Shown here: piece by piece, positions 1 through 8,491 of the stretch
How the letters are laid out: every line of letters begins with the position of its first letter
How positions within the stretch are numbered: the stretch's first letter is position 1
Assembly: GCA_016795075.1 (NCBI GenBank)
Contig: JAEUIP010000010.1
Coordinates: 1-36,647 of the forward strand
DNA: 36,647 nt
Reading direction: 5' to 3'
Source of the DNA: Planctomycetaceae bacterium
GTDB taxonomy: Bacteria > Planctomycetota > Planctomycetia > Pirellulales > Pirellulaceae
Notes under the pieces: model-generated
The model's input: only the letters and a program-made list of their open reading frames with translations
The model's database searches: none
Told to the model about the DNA's origin: nothing
Translations under genes and position numbers: made by a program

Positions 1-64
1 CAACTTAGGTTCGAAAACGGTAGTGGATCGCTCTGCGATCCAACTTAGGTTCGCGGAGCGAACC
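1..64. repeat. Paired palindromic intergenic repeat
   Basis: The 13-mer CAACTTAGGTTCG occurs at 1-13 and again at 41-53. Two perfect short hairpins lie next to each other: GGATCG-CTCTG-CGATCC at 25-41 and GGTTCG-CGGAG-CGAACC at 48-64. Each has a 6-bp stem and a 5-nt loop, and the two units are similar to one another. This has the form of a REP-like intergenic palindrome. It lies upstream of the glycosyltransferase gene and may extend to the left of the window. No second copy was noticed elsewhere in the window. A mobile (RAYT-type) origin is only a guess. Confidence 0.55.
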
Positions 65-133
65 ACGACAATCACCAAACGTAACTTTGGTTGCGTATTG
101 CACTAAGGATCTTTCAAATCCATCGGGTTTACC

Positions 134-868
134 ATGCGACCGTGTTTGATCGTGATCGCCACGTACAACGAAATCGAAAACCTACCGAACCTCATTGCGC
201 GGATTCACGACCTTCATCCGTCGGTCGAGGTGTTGGTGATCGACGACGGATCGCCGGATGGCACTGGCGCCTGGGTCACGGAATTTGCGCGCGAGAATGA
301 TTGGTGTCACTTGATTTCGCGGTCGGGGAAAATGGGATTGGGCAGCGCGACGTTGACCGGCTTTCGGTGGGCATTGGAGAGATCTTACGCGCAGGTGGTC
401 ACGATGGACGCGGATTTCAGCCACCATCCGGACGAGCTATCACGATTGCTGGATGCGAGCCCCAGGTCGGCTGATTCCAACGGGAATGTCTTCAACAATG
501 ATGCGTGCGTTGTGATCGGCTCGCGATACATTCCAGGCGGACGGATCGAGGGCTGGCCGTGGCAGCGTCGGCTGGCGAGTCGTTGGATCAATCGCTTTGC
601 TCGGTGGTGGCTGCGGCTATCGACGTACGACAATAGTGGGGCTTACCGGCGGTATCCGATCGAACTGCTGCGGCGTTTGCCGTTGGAGCAAGTTCGCAAT
701 CAAGGTTACGGATACTTGGAAGAGATTCTCGTGGTCGCCCGTCGTCACGGCGCGACATTTTTGGAGGTGCCAATCACCTTTCGCGATCGAACCGCAGGAC
801 AATCGAAGATCAATTTCCGAGAAGCCATGCAAGCAATTTGGACCATTGCCACATTGGCTCGCGGCTAG
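134..868 (+). CDS. Polyprenol-phosphate mannosyltransferase-like glycosyltransferase (GT2, DPM1-like)
   Basis: This 244-residue protein has the fold and size of dolichol/polyprenol-phosphate mannosyl- or glucosyltransferases, which move a sugar from a nucleotide sugar onto a lipid carrier at the cytoplasmic membrane face. Visible motifs are VIDDGSPDGT (residues 35-44, nucleotide-binding Asp pair), a basic glycine-rich stretch at 63-73 (RSGKMGLGSA) and the metal/donor motif MDADFSHHP (91-99). A longer, polar loop at about 108-126 (NGNVFNNDA) sits between the motif and VIGSRY. There is no C-terminal membrane segment, so it is the short soluble form. The ATG at 134 precedes the conserved CLIVIATYNE strand directly. 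It stands alone, convergent with the next gene. The exact donor and acceptor cannot be read from the sequence. Confidence 0.9.
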   Translation: MRPCLIVIATYNEIENLPNLIARIHDLHPSVEVLVIDDGSPDGTGAWVTEFARENDWCHLISRSGKMGLGSATLTGFRWALERSYAQVVTMDADFSHHPDELSRLLDASPRSADSNGNVFNNDACVVIGSRYIPGGRIEGWPWQRRLASRWINRFARWWLRLSTYDNSGAYRRYPIELLRRLPLEQVRNQGYGYLEEILVVARRHGATFLEVPITFRDRTAGQSKINFREAMQAIWTIATLARG

Positions 869-1057
869 AATGTGATACGGTGCCAACACGACAAGCAGCT
901 TACTTTGAGGTTCCTCGTTTTTCGTTCCCGTTGTTTCCTTAGGTTGCCAAACTCTTCCTGGCGTTGGGTGTTGTTGGGATTCTGGTGCTGGTGTACCCTC
1001 TTTAGCCCAATACCGCACAGTCAAGCTGATTTGGCTATAATGTGTTTCGGCGGATTC

Positions 1058-2422
1058 TTAATAGGCTGCGCCGATGGCGAAATTGCCGGAGAGGAAGCCA
1101 AGGGCAGCGTCCGGGCTACTGAAATTACCAGCATTGAGCCAGTTCTGCCCTTCGATCGTAAATCTAGCGAACACTCGGCTATCCGGGCGTGAGCCGATTG
1201 CTTGGGACCATTCGACGCCAATTCGGACGTTGGCGTTCGTGATGACGCGATGGGAGCTTTCGTGATAAGTCGTGCTTCCGTTTTGCAACACGTTCCAGCG
1301 ATCGGAGCCGAACAACACCCCCATTTGAGCACCGCCCAACATGGCCAATTGTGTATGACCAATGGGACGATGATATTCGATGTCGAAGCTAGGTCCGATT
1401 CCGGAAAATCTTCGTCGACCATCCAAAGTTTCGCTGGGAGTGGTCGTCGCCAGATTCGCAAACCGCGAATGACTTACGGATTGGCGCAGAACGGTGTAAT
1501 CGAATCCGAACCCGCCGGAAATTGTAGAGACCGGAAAGTAGACTCGCTTGAAGGCCGTCGGTCGGTAGGAAGTCAAATGTTCCCGGGCCGTTGACTCGAA
1601 ACGCTCGCCAGGAATCGCCACAATTGAAAAAGGGTCTGTAAGACCCGGGACGACGGCGGCGCCCTCAACGCCCAATATCGCCCCGACAGCACCGGCCGAC
1701 AATCGTTCCGAGACCGCAAACAGGTCGGTGTATTGAAACATGCCGCCCGGCCCCTTCTTACTTTCCCAACCAATGACTCCGCGATTTCCAATAATGAGGT
1801 TGTAGTCAAACGGTTCTGAAATCGACAAGGGTCCGGATTGGATGGTCAGGCCCTGGTGTCCGTTGGAGTAATAAGGCCAAGCGACCAGTGCCTCGTATCG
1901 CCCGAACCATTGGCCGCGGCTGCCGATCGGTTGGGGTGGCTTTTCCGATGGGGAATGGGTACCAAACAGATCACGTTCACTGCCTACCGCCAACGAGTCT
2001 TGAGAGAAGTCATCAGGATGCATTTCCTTGAGCGGAGGCATTTGGCTACGGTATGACTGAGCATAAGCTTGATGAAGCCGCCCTTCCGGGGAACGAGTTC
2101 GCATTCGGGGAGAACTCGGGGTTCGGCGATCCGGAACTTGCGGCCCAAAATAGGGCTCTTGGAAGTGGTGGTCGTCGACCACTGGTTGCGACCAACCACA
2201 ATCTTCGTCCGACAAGAGGCTAGGACGATCGTTGCCGTTCCAAGTTGGATCCCAGTTTGGCAAGGGATCGGACATTGGTTCTGAAGTTGGTTCAGTAACG
2301 GCCCTGGGCTCGGAAATTATGATTTGGGCTGAAGCAATATCGCCAACAGAAACCAAAAGAGCTCCCCCAAAAATGAGGGCCGCGGACAAGACGCTCGTCG
2401 TTCGAGTGTACGTGTTGGCCAT
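1058..2422 (-). CDS. Secreted outer-membrane beta-barrel protein (BBP7/Lpg1974-like)
   Basis: The 454-residue product starts with a signal peptide (residues 1 to about 32, cleavage likely after ASA before QIII). A low-complexity, proline- and acid-rich spacer of about 130 residues follows. From about residue 165 onward the pattern is alternating polar/hydrophobic strands with many Gly and aromatic residues: a FGRYEALVAWPYYSNG opening, a GFDYTV strand in the middle and a final GFLSGNFAIGAAY. This resembles the planctomycete BBP7 and Legionella Lpg1974 outer-membrane barrel families. The role is probably structural or porin-like in the outer membrane. It is read on the minus strand, 132 bp after the FGE-like lipoprotein gene, and may share its transcription. 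The family assignment is by pattern rather than a decisive motif. Confidence 0.7.
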   Translation of the reverse strand: MANTYTRTTSVLSAALIFGGALLVSVGDIASAQIIISEPRAVTEPTSEPMSDPLPNWDPTWNGNDRPSLLSDEDCGWSQPVVDDHHFQEPYFGPQVPDRRTPSSPRMRTRSPEGRLHQAYAQSYRSQMPPLKEMHPDDFSQDSLAVGSERDLFGTHSPSEKPPQPIGSRGQWFGRYEALVAWPYYSNGHQGLTIQSGPLSISEPFDYNLIIGNRGVIGWESKKGPGGMFQYTDLFAVSERLSAGAVGAILGVEGAAVVPGLTDPFSIVAIPGERFESTAREHLTSYRPTAFKRVYFPVSTISGGFGFDYTVLRQSVSHSRFANLATTTPSETLDGRRRFSGIGPSFDIEYHRPIGHTQLAMLGGAQMGVLFGSDRWNVLQNGSTTYHESSHRVITNANVRIGVEWSQAIGSRPDSRVFARFTIEGQNWLNAGNFSSPDAALGFLSGNFAIGAAY

Positions 2423-2554
2423 GCGGCAGATCTCGTTCGAGCAATGTGGTTTATAGATGCGTCCCCATATTGGTCATCGAACTGGCATCGTCGATACAAT
2501 CAGTTCGAATGGAATCCTCGGCAGAAACCGAATTAACGGAAAAGTCGCCGCAGT

Positions 2555-3664
2555 TTACGGGGACTTACGTGCTGGTTCGAGAACCACTCGAAATCCGATG
2601 GTGTAATCGCGGAGACTTGGTGAAACGAACTGTCGGTGCGCCACCGTCGCTTGCCAGGGGTAACTCAGCCAGCTTCCGCCGCGATATACCTTGAAAGAGC
2701 CGTTTCTTGGACGGCTCGGGTTGCTGATATCGCGACTTTGAACCGGTCGCCACCAATCGCTGCACCATTCGGAGACGTTGCCATGCATATCGAACAGACC
2801 GTACGGATTGGGAGCAAAAGTTCCCACTGGGGCGGTGAACGCGTGACCGTCGGTCGATTGGGTCGGCCCCTTCATTTGGGGAAACTCCGCGGCAAATGAT
2901 CGGTCGGCAATGTTGGCAACAAGAAACAACTGTTCTGGATCATCGCCATGGCTAAATTGAGCATAGACTCCACCCCGACAGGCGAATTCCCATTCTGCTT
3001 CGGTCGGCAGACGGTAAGTGCGTCCTTCTTCTTCGGATAGCCATTCGACAAATGCTTGGGCGTCATTCCAGCTTACGTTGACGACCGGGTGTTGATCCGA
3101 TTGCGAAAACCCAGTCTCACGCCACGAAAAGGGCTCGTCCTGAGTTGGTACCTTGTTGACCAATCCCAAGCCACCTCGTATCTCATCCGTTTCGGCGTCG
3201 GTCAAGTATCCGGTTGCCTCGACAAACGTTCGAAATTGGGCGATGGTCACTTCGTGGATGCCAACGTAAAAGGGGCGAAATGCGGTCCCTTCCCATTGAA
3301 TTGGTTTTTGTTGGCTTGTTCCCAGCATCGTGTCGTGCCCCTGGCCCGGTCGGATCAAATGAAAGTTCATCCCAAGGGAATTCACTTCCGTTTCCGGCAG
3401 TTCGTTGGCCAGTTCCAACTTTGGTTGGTTTCCTGCCTGACAACCGTGCAGTATGGCTATCAAAATGACCACGCAGATCAACTTGAGATATTTGGAGGGA
3501 ATTTTCGGGCACTCCGAGTGAGGCGATTCAGATGTTCCACATGATATTCTACCCAACCTCTGAGAATTCGGACCGGACAATTTCTTGAGTGAAAGAAATT
3601 CCCACCAGCATTGAAACGCCCGTTTGCTCGTCGAGCGATTTATCCTATTTTTTGACAAAATCAT
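2555..3664 (-). CDS. FGE/SUMF1-fold lipoprotein lacking catalytic cysteines
   Basis: The protein (369 residues from the ATG) carries a formylglycine-generating-enzyme-type domain from about residue 97 to 363. Typical motifs are PFYVGIHEVTIAQF (131-144), HPVVNVSWNDAQAFVEWLS (192-210), YRLPTEAEWEFACRGG (217-232), GLFDMHGNVSEW (289-300), YRGGSW (327-332) and GFRVV (357-361). A lipobox ILHGC puts the lipidated Cys at 75 after a hydrophobic run (61-74). The true start may therefore lie downstream of 3664, for example a TTG at 3556, but no convincing Shine-Dalgarno site decides it. In real FGEs the segment after RGGS contains two cysteines five residues apart. Here those positions read Ser334 and Ala339, so sulfatase activation by this protein is unlikely. 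A binding or structural role at the periplasmic membrane face is more plausible. Confidence 0.88.
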   Translation of the reverse strand: MILSKNRINRSTSKRAFQCWWEFLSLKKLSGPNSQRLGRISCGTSESPHSECPKIPSKYLKLICVVILIAILHGCQAGNQPKLELANELPETEVNSLGMNFHLIRPGQGHDTMLGTSQQKPIQWEGTAFRPFYVGIHEVTIAQFRTFVEATGYLTDAETDEIRGGLGLVNKVPTQDEPFSWRETGFSQSDQHPVVNVSWNDAQAFVEWLSEEEGRTYRLPTEAEWEFACRGGVYAQFSHGDDPEQLFLVANIADRSFAAEFPQMKGPTQSTDGHAFTAPVGTFAPNPYGLFDMHGNVSEWCSDWWRPVQSRDISNPSRPRNGSFKVYRGGSWLSYPWQATVAHRQFVSPSLRDYTIGFRVVLEPARKSP

Positions 3665-3774
3665 GAAGAACGGACTTTTAGTGCAGGTTTCATCATATTA
3701 CCATGTTTGAAGCTGGGCAAATTGCTGCGTCGAGGTTTTTTACTCGTTTCGTTTCTTGAGTACAGGAGATTTGT

Positions 3775-4755
3775 ATGAAGAAGTTCCTTGGGCTAGCATG
3801 TCTAGCGATGGGGTGTTTTGCATCCCCGGCGTGGGCGGATAGCAACGCATCAGGCGGTGGAGTAATCCAATCGGAAACCGTCAATCTTGGTCCCGGTCCG
3901 TTCAACCATGGGGCTGCCGTCGGTAGTCCGGACAATTCGGTGTTGACGGGGATCACTTTCACAGGTGGTTTTACGGCCAACCGTCTGCGTTTCACTGGAA
4001 CCGCGAACTCGGTAATTTCCACGACTTGGGCCAATGAAGTTCGCATGCAAGTGAGCGACAACGACCTGATTTTTGGACCAAACAATTTCACCTTTGTCGC
4101 TGGAACTGGCCAAACCTTTACGACGTTTGATTACGACTTGAGTGTTGATATCACGGGTACTTGGGGAGGTGGTGTCAACCCAGGGACTGCCGGTCCATGG
4201 CGAGTCGAATTCTTTGATGCGTTTGAGGACGGGCCAGGTGCTGATGCTCAATCGGTCAATGTTTCGATGACTTTCGAAAACTCGCAACCACTTTCGGACT
4301 CCAATGGCAACTTTACTTTCGGCACCATCCCTTCGGGTTCGCATAGCCGCGTTGGTGAATTGGCCGTAGCGGATGTGTTTGACTTGTACACGTTTACGAT
4401 CTTGGACGACGGCGTCGTCGACATTACGACGGCGTTCGAAGACGTGTTCACTGGATCGACTCTCGATTCCGAGATCGCGTTGTTCGATAGCAGCGGAACC
4501 CTGCTTGGTGAAAACGATGACGACATCGGCTTGTACAGCGGTCTGTATGGTCTTAACCTGACCGCCGGTACCTACACCGTGGCCGTTGGTGGTTTTGATA
4601 CGGAATTTGCTGACGGGTTCTCGGTAACCCCAGGTGCCGATACGGGCGATTATCGTCTTACCGTTAATTTCTCGGCCGTTCCTGAACCGTCGACTTTCGG
4701 CATTTTAGGCTTGGTGGCAATCGGTGTTGGTGCGATGCGTCGTCGCAAAGCATAA
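3775..4755 (+). CDS. PEP-CTERM sorted surface/secreted protein
   Basis: The 326-residue protein has an N-terminal signal peptide (KKF start, cleavage near AWA-DS at 21-22). Its C-terminus is a textbook PEP-CTERM signal at 302-326: VPEPST, a hydrophobic helix, then RRRKA. Such proteins are handled by an exosortase/PEP-CTERM system, which is not in this window. The middle is rich in Gly, Thr, Asp and Asn. A stretch at about 200-300 (DLYTFTILDDG, LFDSSGTLLGENDDD, GTYTVAVGGF) resembles prepeptidase-C-terminal/DVUA0089-type beta-sandwich domains that may bind calcium. AGGAG at 3764-3768 sits at good spacing before the ATG. A terminator follows at 4787-4819, so the gene is probably its own transcription unit, divergent from the FGE-like gene. 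Its function beyond surface localisation is unknown. Confidence 0.88.
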   Translation: MKKFLGLACLAMGCFASPAWADSNASGGGVIQSETVNLGPGPFNHGAAVGSPDNSVLTGITFTGGFTANRLRFTGTANSVISTTWANEVRMQVSDNDLIFGPNNFTFVAGTGQTFTTFDYDLSVDITGTWGGGVNPGTAGPWRVEFFDAFEDGPGADAQSVNVSMTFENSQPLSDSNGNFTFGTIPSGSHSRVGELAVADVFDLYTFTILDDGVVDITTAFEDVFTGSTLDSEIALFDSSGTLLGENDDDIGLYSGLYGLNLTAGTYTVAVGGFDTEFADGFSVTPGADTGDYRLTVNFSAVPEPSTFGILGLVAIGVGAMRRRKA

Positions 4756-4786
4756 CTTCGGTTGATCGTTCCGATCATTAATTTAG

Positions 4787-4819
4787 AGCCAGTTCACGAA
4801 TTGTGAGCTGGCTTTTTTT
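4787..4819 (+). terminator. Rho-independent terminator after the PEP-CTERM gene
   Basis: An 11-bp stem (4787-4797 with 4803-4813, one G-T pair) closes a 5-nt loop and runs into seven T residues (4813-4819). It lies 31 bp past the stop codon of the PEP-CTERM gene. Confidence 0.85.
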
Positions 4820-4946
4820 GTGGACTTTTCTGCCGGTTTGTATTTGTCCGGAGGATGCATTCCTCCCCGTTGCGGGCTATCATTCTTTTTAACCCAACTC
4901 TGCTTCGTAAGCAGAAGCGGTGGCGTCGGACGCGGCCAAAAATTCA

Positions 4947-5963
4947 ATGGAATCAATGATGAATGCGAATTGGAATACAACTGGGAATCTCAGCCGCCGC
5001 CAATGGTTGGTTGCATCGGGTGCCGCCGTTGGGGGCATGACCGTTACCAGCTCGACATCAGCCGCAGGCCTCGCGGGTTCCACGGCCGAAATTGGAAACC
5101 GCGAAAATATCAAGCCGCAGAGCGATTCCAAAGTCCGCTTCTGTTTCAACACCGCGTGTCTCCGTGGACCGCAGATCCCCATTGAACAATTGGCCACGAT
5201 GGTGGCGAAGGCGGGCTATGACGGGATCGAAGTTTGGATCGATGAACTGGATCGCTACACGTCATCTGGAAAAAGCTTGAAGGACTTAGGCAAACAAATC
5301 GCAGACTCCGGGCTGAAGGTAGAAAGTGCGATTGCCTTTGCGAATTGGTTGGTCGAGGACGAAAAGGCTGCCGATCAGGAATTCGAAAAAGCCAAACGCG
5401 ACATGGAAAAGGTGGCCGCGATTGGCGGTTCGGCCATTGCAGCCCCTCCTGTCGGACAAAATGATCGCCCGATCAAGGATTGGAATTTTGCCGCCCAACG
5501 CTTAGCTCGATTAGGAGCGGTCGGACGAGAAGTGGGTGTCGTTCCCCAGTTGGAATTGTGGGGCTTTAGTCAGGCAATCGGCCATGTCAGCCAACTGCTG
5601 CAACTTGCGGCCTTGGTGGAGACACGCGATTTCGGCGTGTTGTTGGATGTGTACCACCTGTATAAAGGTGGATCGCCCGACAATGCCCTGCGTTTGGTCA
5701 GTGGCAGCCAGATGGCCCTATTTCATATCAACGATTATCCGGCAATGCCGGACCGAACCAACATCGCGGACAAGGACCGCGTGTTCCCTGGCGATGGAAT
5801 AGCTCCTTTGAACCAGATCTTTTGTGATTTGGAAAGTAGCGGCTTTCAGGGAGCGCTGAGCTTGGAGTTATTTAATCCCGAGTATTGGCAAAAATCGCCC
5901 GAATGGGTTTTGGCGACCGGCTTGGCCAAATCAAAGTCGGCCTGGGAAGGCCGACGCGGGTAG
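4947..5963 (+). CDS. Tat-exported sugar phosphate isomerase/epimerase-like TIM-barrel protein
   Basis: This is a xylose-isomerase-like TIM barrel (AP endonuclease 2 family). Numbering from an upstream GTG at 4920, the Tat motif LSRRQWL is at 24-30 and a hydrophobic Ala/Gly/Thr run follows. That points to export in folded form with a bound metal. Likely metal ligands are Glu212 (QLELW), Asp243 and His246 (LLDVYH), His269 (FHIND) and Glu316 (SLELF), all at canonical strand ends. I prefer an ATG at 4947 (or 4956/4959) because it keeps a normal-length n-region. The GTG at 4920 stays in frame and possible. The family includes hydroxypyruvate isomerase, inosose dehydratase and sugar epimerases, and the substrate here is not evident. 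It may work with the sugar-related DUF6807 protein encoded next. Confidence 0.85.
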   Translation: MESMMNANWNTTGNLSRRQWLVASGAAVGGMTVTSSTSAAGLAGSTAEIGNRENIKPQSDSKVRFCFNTACLRGPQIPIEQLATMVAKAGYDGIEVWIDELDRYTSSGKSLKDLGKQIADSGLKVESAIAFANWLVEDEKAADQEFEKAKRDMEKVAAIGGSAIAAPPVGQNDRPIKDWNFAAQRLARLGAVGREVGVVPQLELWGFSQAIGHVSQLLQLAALVETRDFGVLLDVYHLYKGGSPDNALRLVSGSQMALFHINDYPAMPDRTNIADKDRVFPGDGIAPLNQIFCDLESSGFQGALSLELFNPEYWQKSPEWVLATGLAKSKSAWEGRRG

Positions 5964-6003
5964 TTGCGCGTGACCAATGGTCCATAGCCATGATCTTTGC
6001 GCC

Positions 6004-6034
6004 AACGGGCACCTCACTCTTTACAGTGCCGTTT
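6004..6034 (+). terminator. Weak terminator-like hairpin after the TIM-barrel gene
   Basis: AACGGGCAC (6004-6012) pairs with GTGCCGTT (6026-6033) apart from one bulged G. The loop is 13 nt and a short T run (6031-6035) overlaps the stem end. It lies 40 bp past the stop codon. The short T tract makes it a weak candidate. Confidence 0.35.
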
Positions 6035-6139
6035 TCAACTGCTGAAACGAGGACATTTAAAGAACTCGCCACGATTAGCTGTGAAATCGGTTAGAATGAC
6101 CCAGGTCGGGTGGGGCCAGGGTTTTCTTGCTGACAAAAG

Positions 6140-7276
6140 TTGGCAGACATGATGGAGTGCACTGACATGCAGATAAAAACTTCGAATCGAGGACCAACCC
6201 AGTTCCCGGCCAAGCGGATGTCACCGATCATCTTGTTGATGGTGATGGTGGCGATGGCCATCCATGCACCACGCCATAGCCGAGCGTGCGAAGAACCCGC
6301 ACTTGATTTAGGTCGTCCCCCAACCCAACTAAACCAAGCGAAAGATACCTCGGCCTGGAACGTTCGAGTCACTTCGCCGGGCCAGGTCGACATCTTGTGG
6401 AACTCGCAACCAGTGACCGGTTATCGCGTCGACAACTTGCGGAAACCAGTGATGTACCCGGTGTTTGGTCCGGGAGGGCATTCGATGGTGCGGAACTACC
6501 CGCTGGTTCCGGGGACGGTTGGCGAAGCGACCGATCATCCACACCACAAGTCCATTTGGTTCGCTCATGGCAATGTCAATGGTCACAGCTATTGGGACGA
6601 GAAGGCGGTCATCCGCGCCGTTGGCGAACCCCGCTGGCTGCCGAAGGAGGCGGCGTTGTTGGTCGAACATGAATGGCTGGCGACCGACACCACGGAGGTG
6701 CTGGCTCGCGAATCAACGCGACTGAGCTTTGGTTGCCTCGCTCCCGAAGAATCGCCGTTGGAGGGTGGATGGTGGCTGCAATATCAAGTTCGCGTGACGG
6801 CGGTGGCACTCCAATTGACGTTTGGCGATACAAAAGAGGGCTGCTTTGCGATGCGAACGCATCCGAACCTGCAATTGACCAACGACCCACGAGCGGGCGT
6901 GACGGCTGCCAATGGTCGGGCCCTTAATTCCACGGGCCTGCGAGACAAAGACCTGTGGGGGCAACCGGCCCAGTGGGTTGCCTATGGCGGCACGATCGAC
7001 GACCAACCTGTAACGATTGTGATGATGGATCATCCCACCAATTTGCGGCATCCAACGACGTGGCATGCCCGTGATTACGGTTTGGTTGCGGCCAACCCCT
7101 TTGGATTACATGATTTTCAGAAATTGCCGACGGGTGCTGGCGATTTTGCCTTATCCCAGGGTCAGTGTCTAGAATTTTGTTATCGGATCGCCTTTATGCC
7201 GACACTACTGGACGAATCGGCGATCCGCGAGGCCTACCGCGAATTTTCGGCCGGTCCGAACGGTTGCGGAGATTAG
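6140..7276 (+). CDS. Secreted DUF6807 (PmoA-like) family protein
   Basis: The product matches the DUF6807/'methane oxygenase PmoA' family, which is frequent in planctomycetes and Bacteroidetes near sugar dehydrogenases and isomerases. Despite the Pfam name it is not a methane monooxygenase. Recognisable segments are YPVFGPGG, DHPHHKSIWFAHGNVNG (split over two strands), FAMRTHPNLQL and MMDHPTNLRHPTTWHARDYG, each with several conserved His and Asn. The open frame begins with TTG at 6140. ATGs occur at 6149, 6152 and 6167, and another Met opens a typical signal peptide (MSPIILLMVMVAMAIHA, ending near SRAC). The protein is therefore probably periplasmic and possibly a lipoprotein. It follows the Tat TIM-barrel gene in the same direction after a 176-bp gap. 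A role in sugar or polysaccharide handling is inferred from family context only. Confidence 0.82.
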   Translation: MADMMECTDMQIKTSNRGPTQFPAKRMSPIILLMVMVAMAIHAPRHSRACEEPALDLGRPPTQLNQAKDTSAWNVRVTSPGQVDILWNSQPVTGYRVDNLRKPVMYPVFGPGGHSMVRNYPLVPGTVGEATDHPHHKSIWFAHGNVNGHSYWDEKAVIRAVGEPRWLPKEAALLVEHEWLATDTTEVLARESTRLSFGCLAPEESPLEGGWWLQYQVRVTAVALQLTFGDTKEGCFAMRTHPNLQLTNDPRAGVTAANGRALNSTGLRDKDLWGQPAQWVAYGGTIDDQPVTIVMMDHPTNLRHPTTWHARDYGLVAANPFGLHDFQKLPTGAGDFALSQGQCLEFCYRIAFMPTLLDESAIREAYREFSAGPNGCGD

Positions 7277-7403
7277 TCCGCTGCCGTTGCTTTTCCTTTT
7301 GAATGGTGGGGTTCACGATTGCCAGCCACGATGTCACGCTGGCTGAGTCCCAGACAATTGTCCCCACGCAATAGATTTCCATACCTTAGAAAACGAGGCC
7401 GAA

Positions 7404-8423
7404 GTGTCAACCGGAAAACGCAGCCTGGGCGATGTGATGAAGGAGTTTGCCGATCATCGCTTGGTGATGAAGGAAGAACTGCAAAAGGTCATTGTCGGGC
7501 AAGACGAAGTCATCGAGCAGTTGTTTGCCGCCATCTTCACACGTGGCCATTGTTTGCTGGAAGGCGTCCCGGGCTTGGCGAAAACGTTGCTCGTAAGCAC
7601 GGTGGCGAAGATCTTGGACGTGAACTTCAATCGCATTCAATTCACGCCCGACTTGATGCCAGCGGACATTACCGGGACCAATGTGTTGGAAGAAGACGAA
7701 TCGGGGAAACGTTTCTTTCGATTTGTCGAGGGCCCGATCTTTACCAACATTCTTTTGGCGGACGAAATCAATCGAACACCGCCCAAAACGCAATCCGCGT
7801 TGCTCCAAGCCATGCAAGAACGCCAGACGACGGTTGGGCGCGAGACCTACGAACTACCCGACCCGTTTTTTGCCATTGCGACGCAAAACCCGATCGAGCA
7901 AGAAGGAACGTATCCTTTGCCCGAAGCGCAGTTGGACCGCTTCATGTTCAATATCATCGTGGGTTACCCAAGCGCCGAAGAAGAAGAGAAAATCCTGTTG
8001 GCGACCACGGTACATGAAAAGCCCGAAGTTCGCAAAGTGCTCACGGCCAAGGCGATTGTCAACTTGCAGAAGTTGGTGGGTAACGTCGCGGTCAGTCCGT
8101 TGATTATTAGTTACGTGGCGAAGTTGGTCCGAGCGACTCGGCCAAAAGATGCTTCGGCGCCCGAGTTTGTTCGCGAGTTGGTCGACTGGGGTGCGGGGCC
8201 ACGCGCGGGCCAATTCTTGATCCAAGGTGGTAAAGCCATGGCGGCCATGGATGGTCGGCTGACCGTTAGCTTGGATGATATTCGCCGCGTCGCGGTACCC
8301 GTGCTGCGACATCGGATCAGTCTAAACTTCCAAGCGCAAGCGGAAGGCATGGACAATGAAGCCGCCGTTCATCGACTCCTCAAGGAAATACCGGAACCCA
8401 CCATTGCGAAGTACTCGAAGTAG
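7404..8423 (+). CDS. MoxR-family AAA+ ATPase
   Basis: The 339-residue AAA+ ATPase has Walker A GVPGLAKT (54-61), Walker B ILLADEINR (116-124), the MoxR signature PPKTQSALLQAMQE (126-139) and sensor-1 region ATQNPIEQEG. MoxR proteins act as chaperone-like ATPases that mature or activate VWA-domain partners, and those partners are encoded directly downstream. The start is GTG at 7404, with AACGAGG just upstream as a possible ribosome-binding site. No ATG fits better, because the conserved N-terminal helix begins within about 15 residues. The gene opens a compact plus-strand operon (MoxR, DUF58, BatA-like, VWA/GATase-like, HD). It is close to the full length usual for the family. Confidence 0.97.
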   Translation: MSTGKRSLGDVMKEFADHRLVMKEELQKVIVGQDEVIEQLFAAIFTRGHCLLEGVPGLAKTLLVSTVAKILDVNFNRIQFTPDLMPADITGTNVLEEDESGKRFFRFVEGPIFTNILLADEINRTPPKTQSALLQAMQERQTTVGRETYELPDPFFAIATQNPIEQEGTYPLPEAQLDRFMFNIIVGYPSAEEEEKILLATTVHEKPEVRKVLTAKAIVNLQKLVGNVAVSPLIISYVAKLVRATRPKDASAPEFVRELVDWGAGPRAGQFLIQGGKAMAAMDGRLTVSLDDIRRVAVPVLRHRISLNFQAQAEGMDNEAAVHRLLKEIPEPTIAKYSK

Positions 8424-8491
8424 TTTTGCGATTCGGGGTGTGTTCCCCATTTTCCTGCATTGCCTCCCACGACTTTTCCGCCGAGAAATCC

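Noticed and set aside
1036..1041. TATAAT box on the plus strand
   Set aside because: It lies in a convergent intergenic region with no plus-strand gene following it.
2573..2586. Palindrome TGGTTCGAGAACCA
   Set aside because: It lies within the last codons of the FGE-like gene and is followed by no T run; similarity to the repeat at 48-64 is limited to the GGTTC core.
5936..5955. Perfect 8-bp hairpin at the 3' end of the TIM-barrel gene
   Set aside because: It is within coding sequence and has no T run, so a terminator call is not supported.
8426..8491. Upstream TTG start for the DUF58 gene
   Set aside because: The added 22 residues are unlike the family's N-terminus, and ATG at 8492 gives the normal length.
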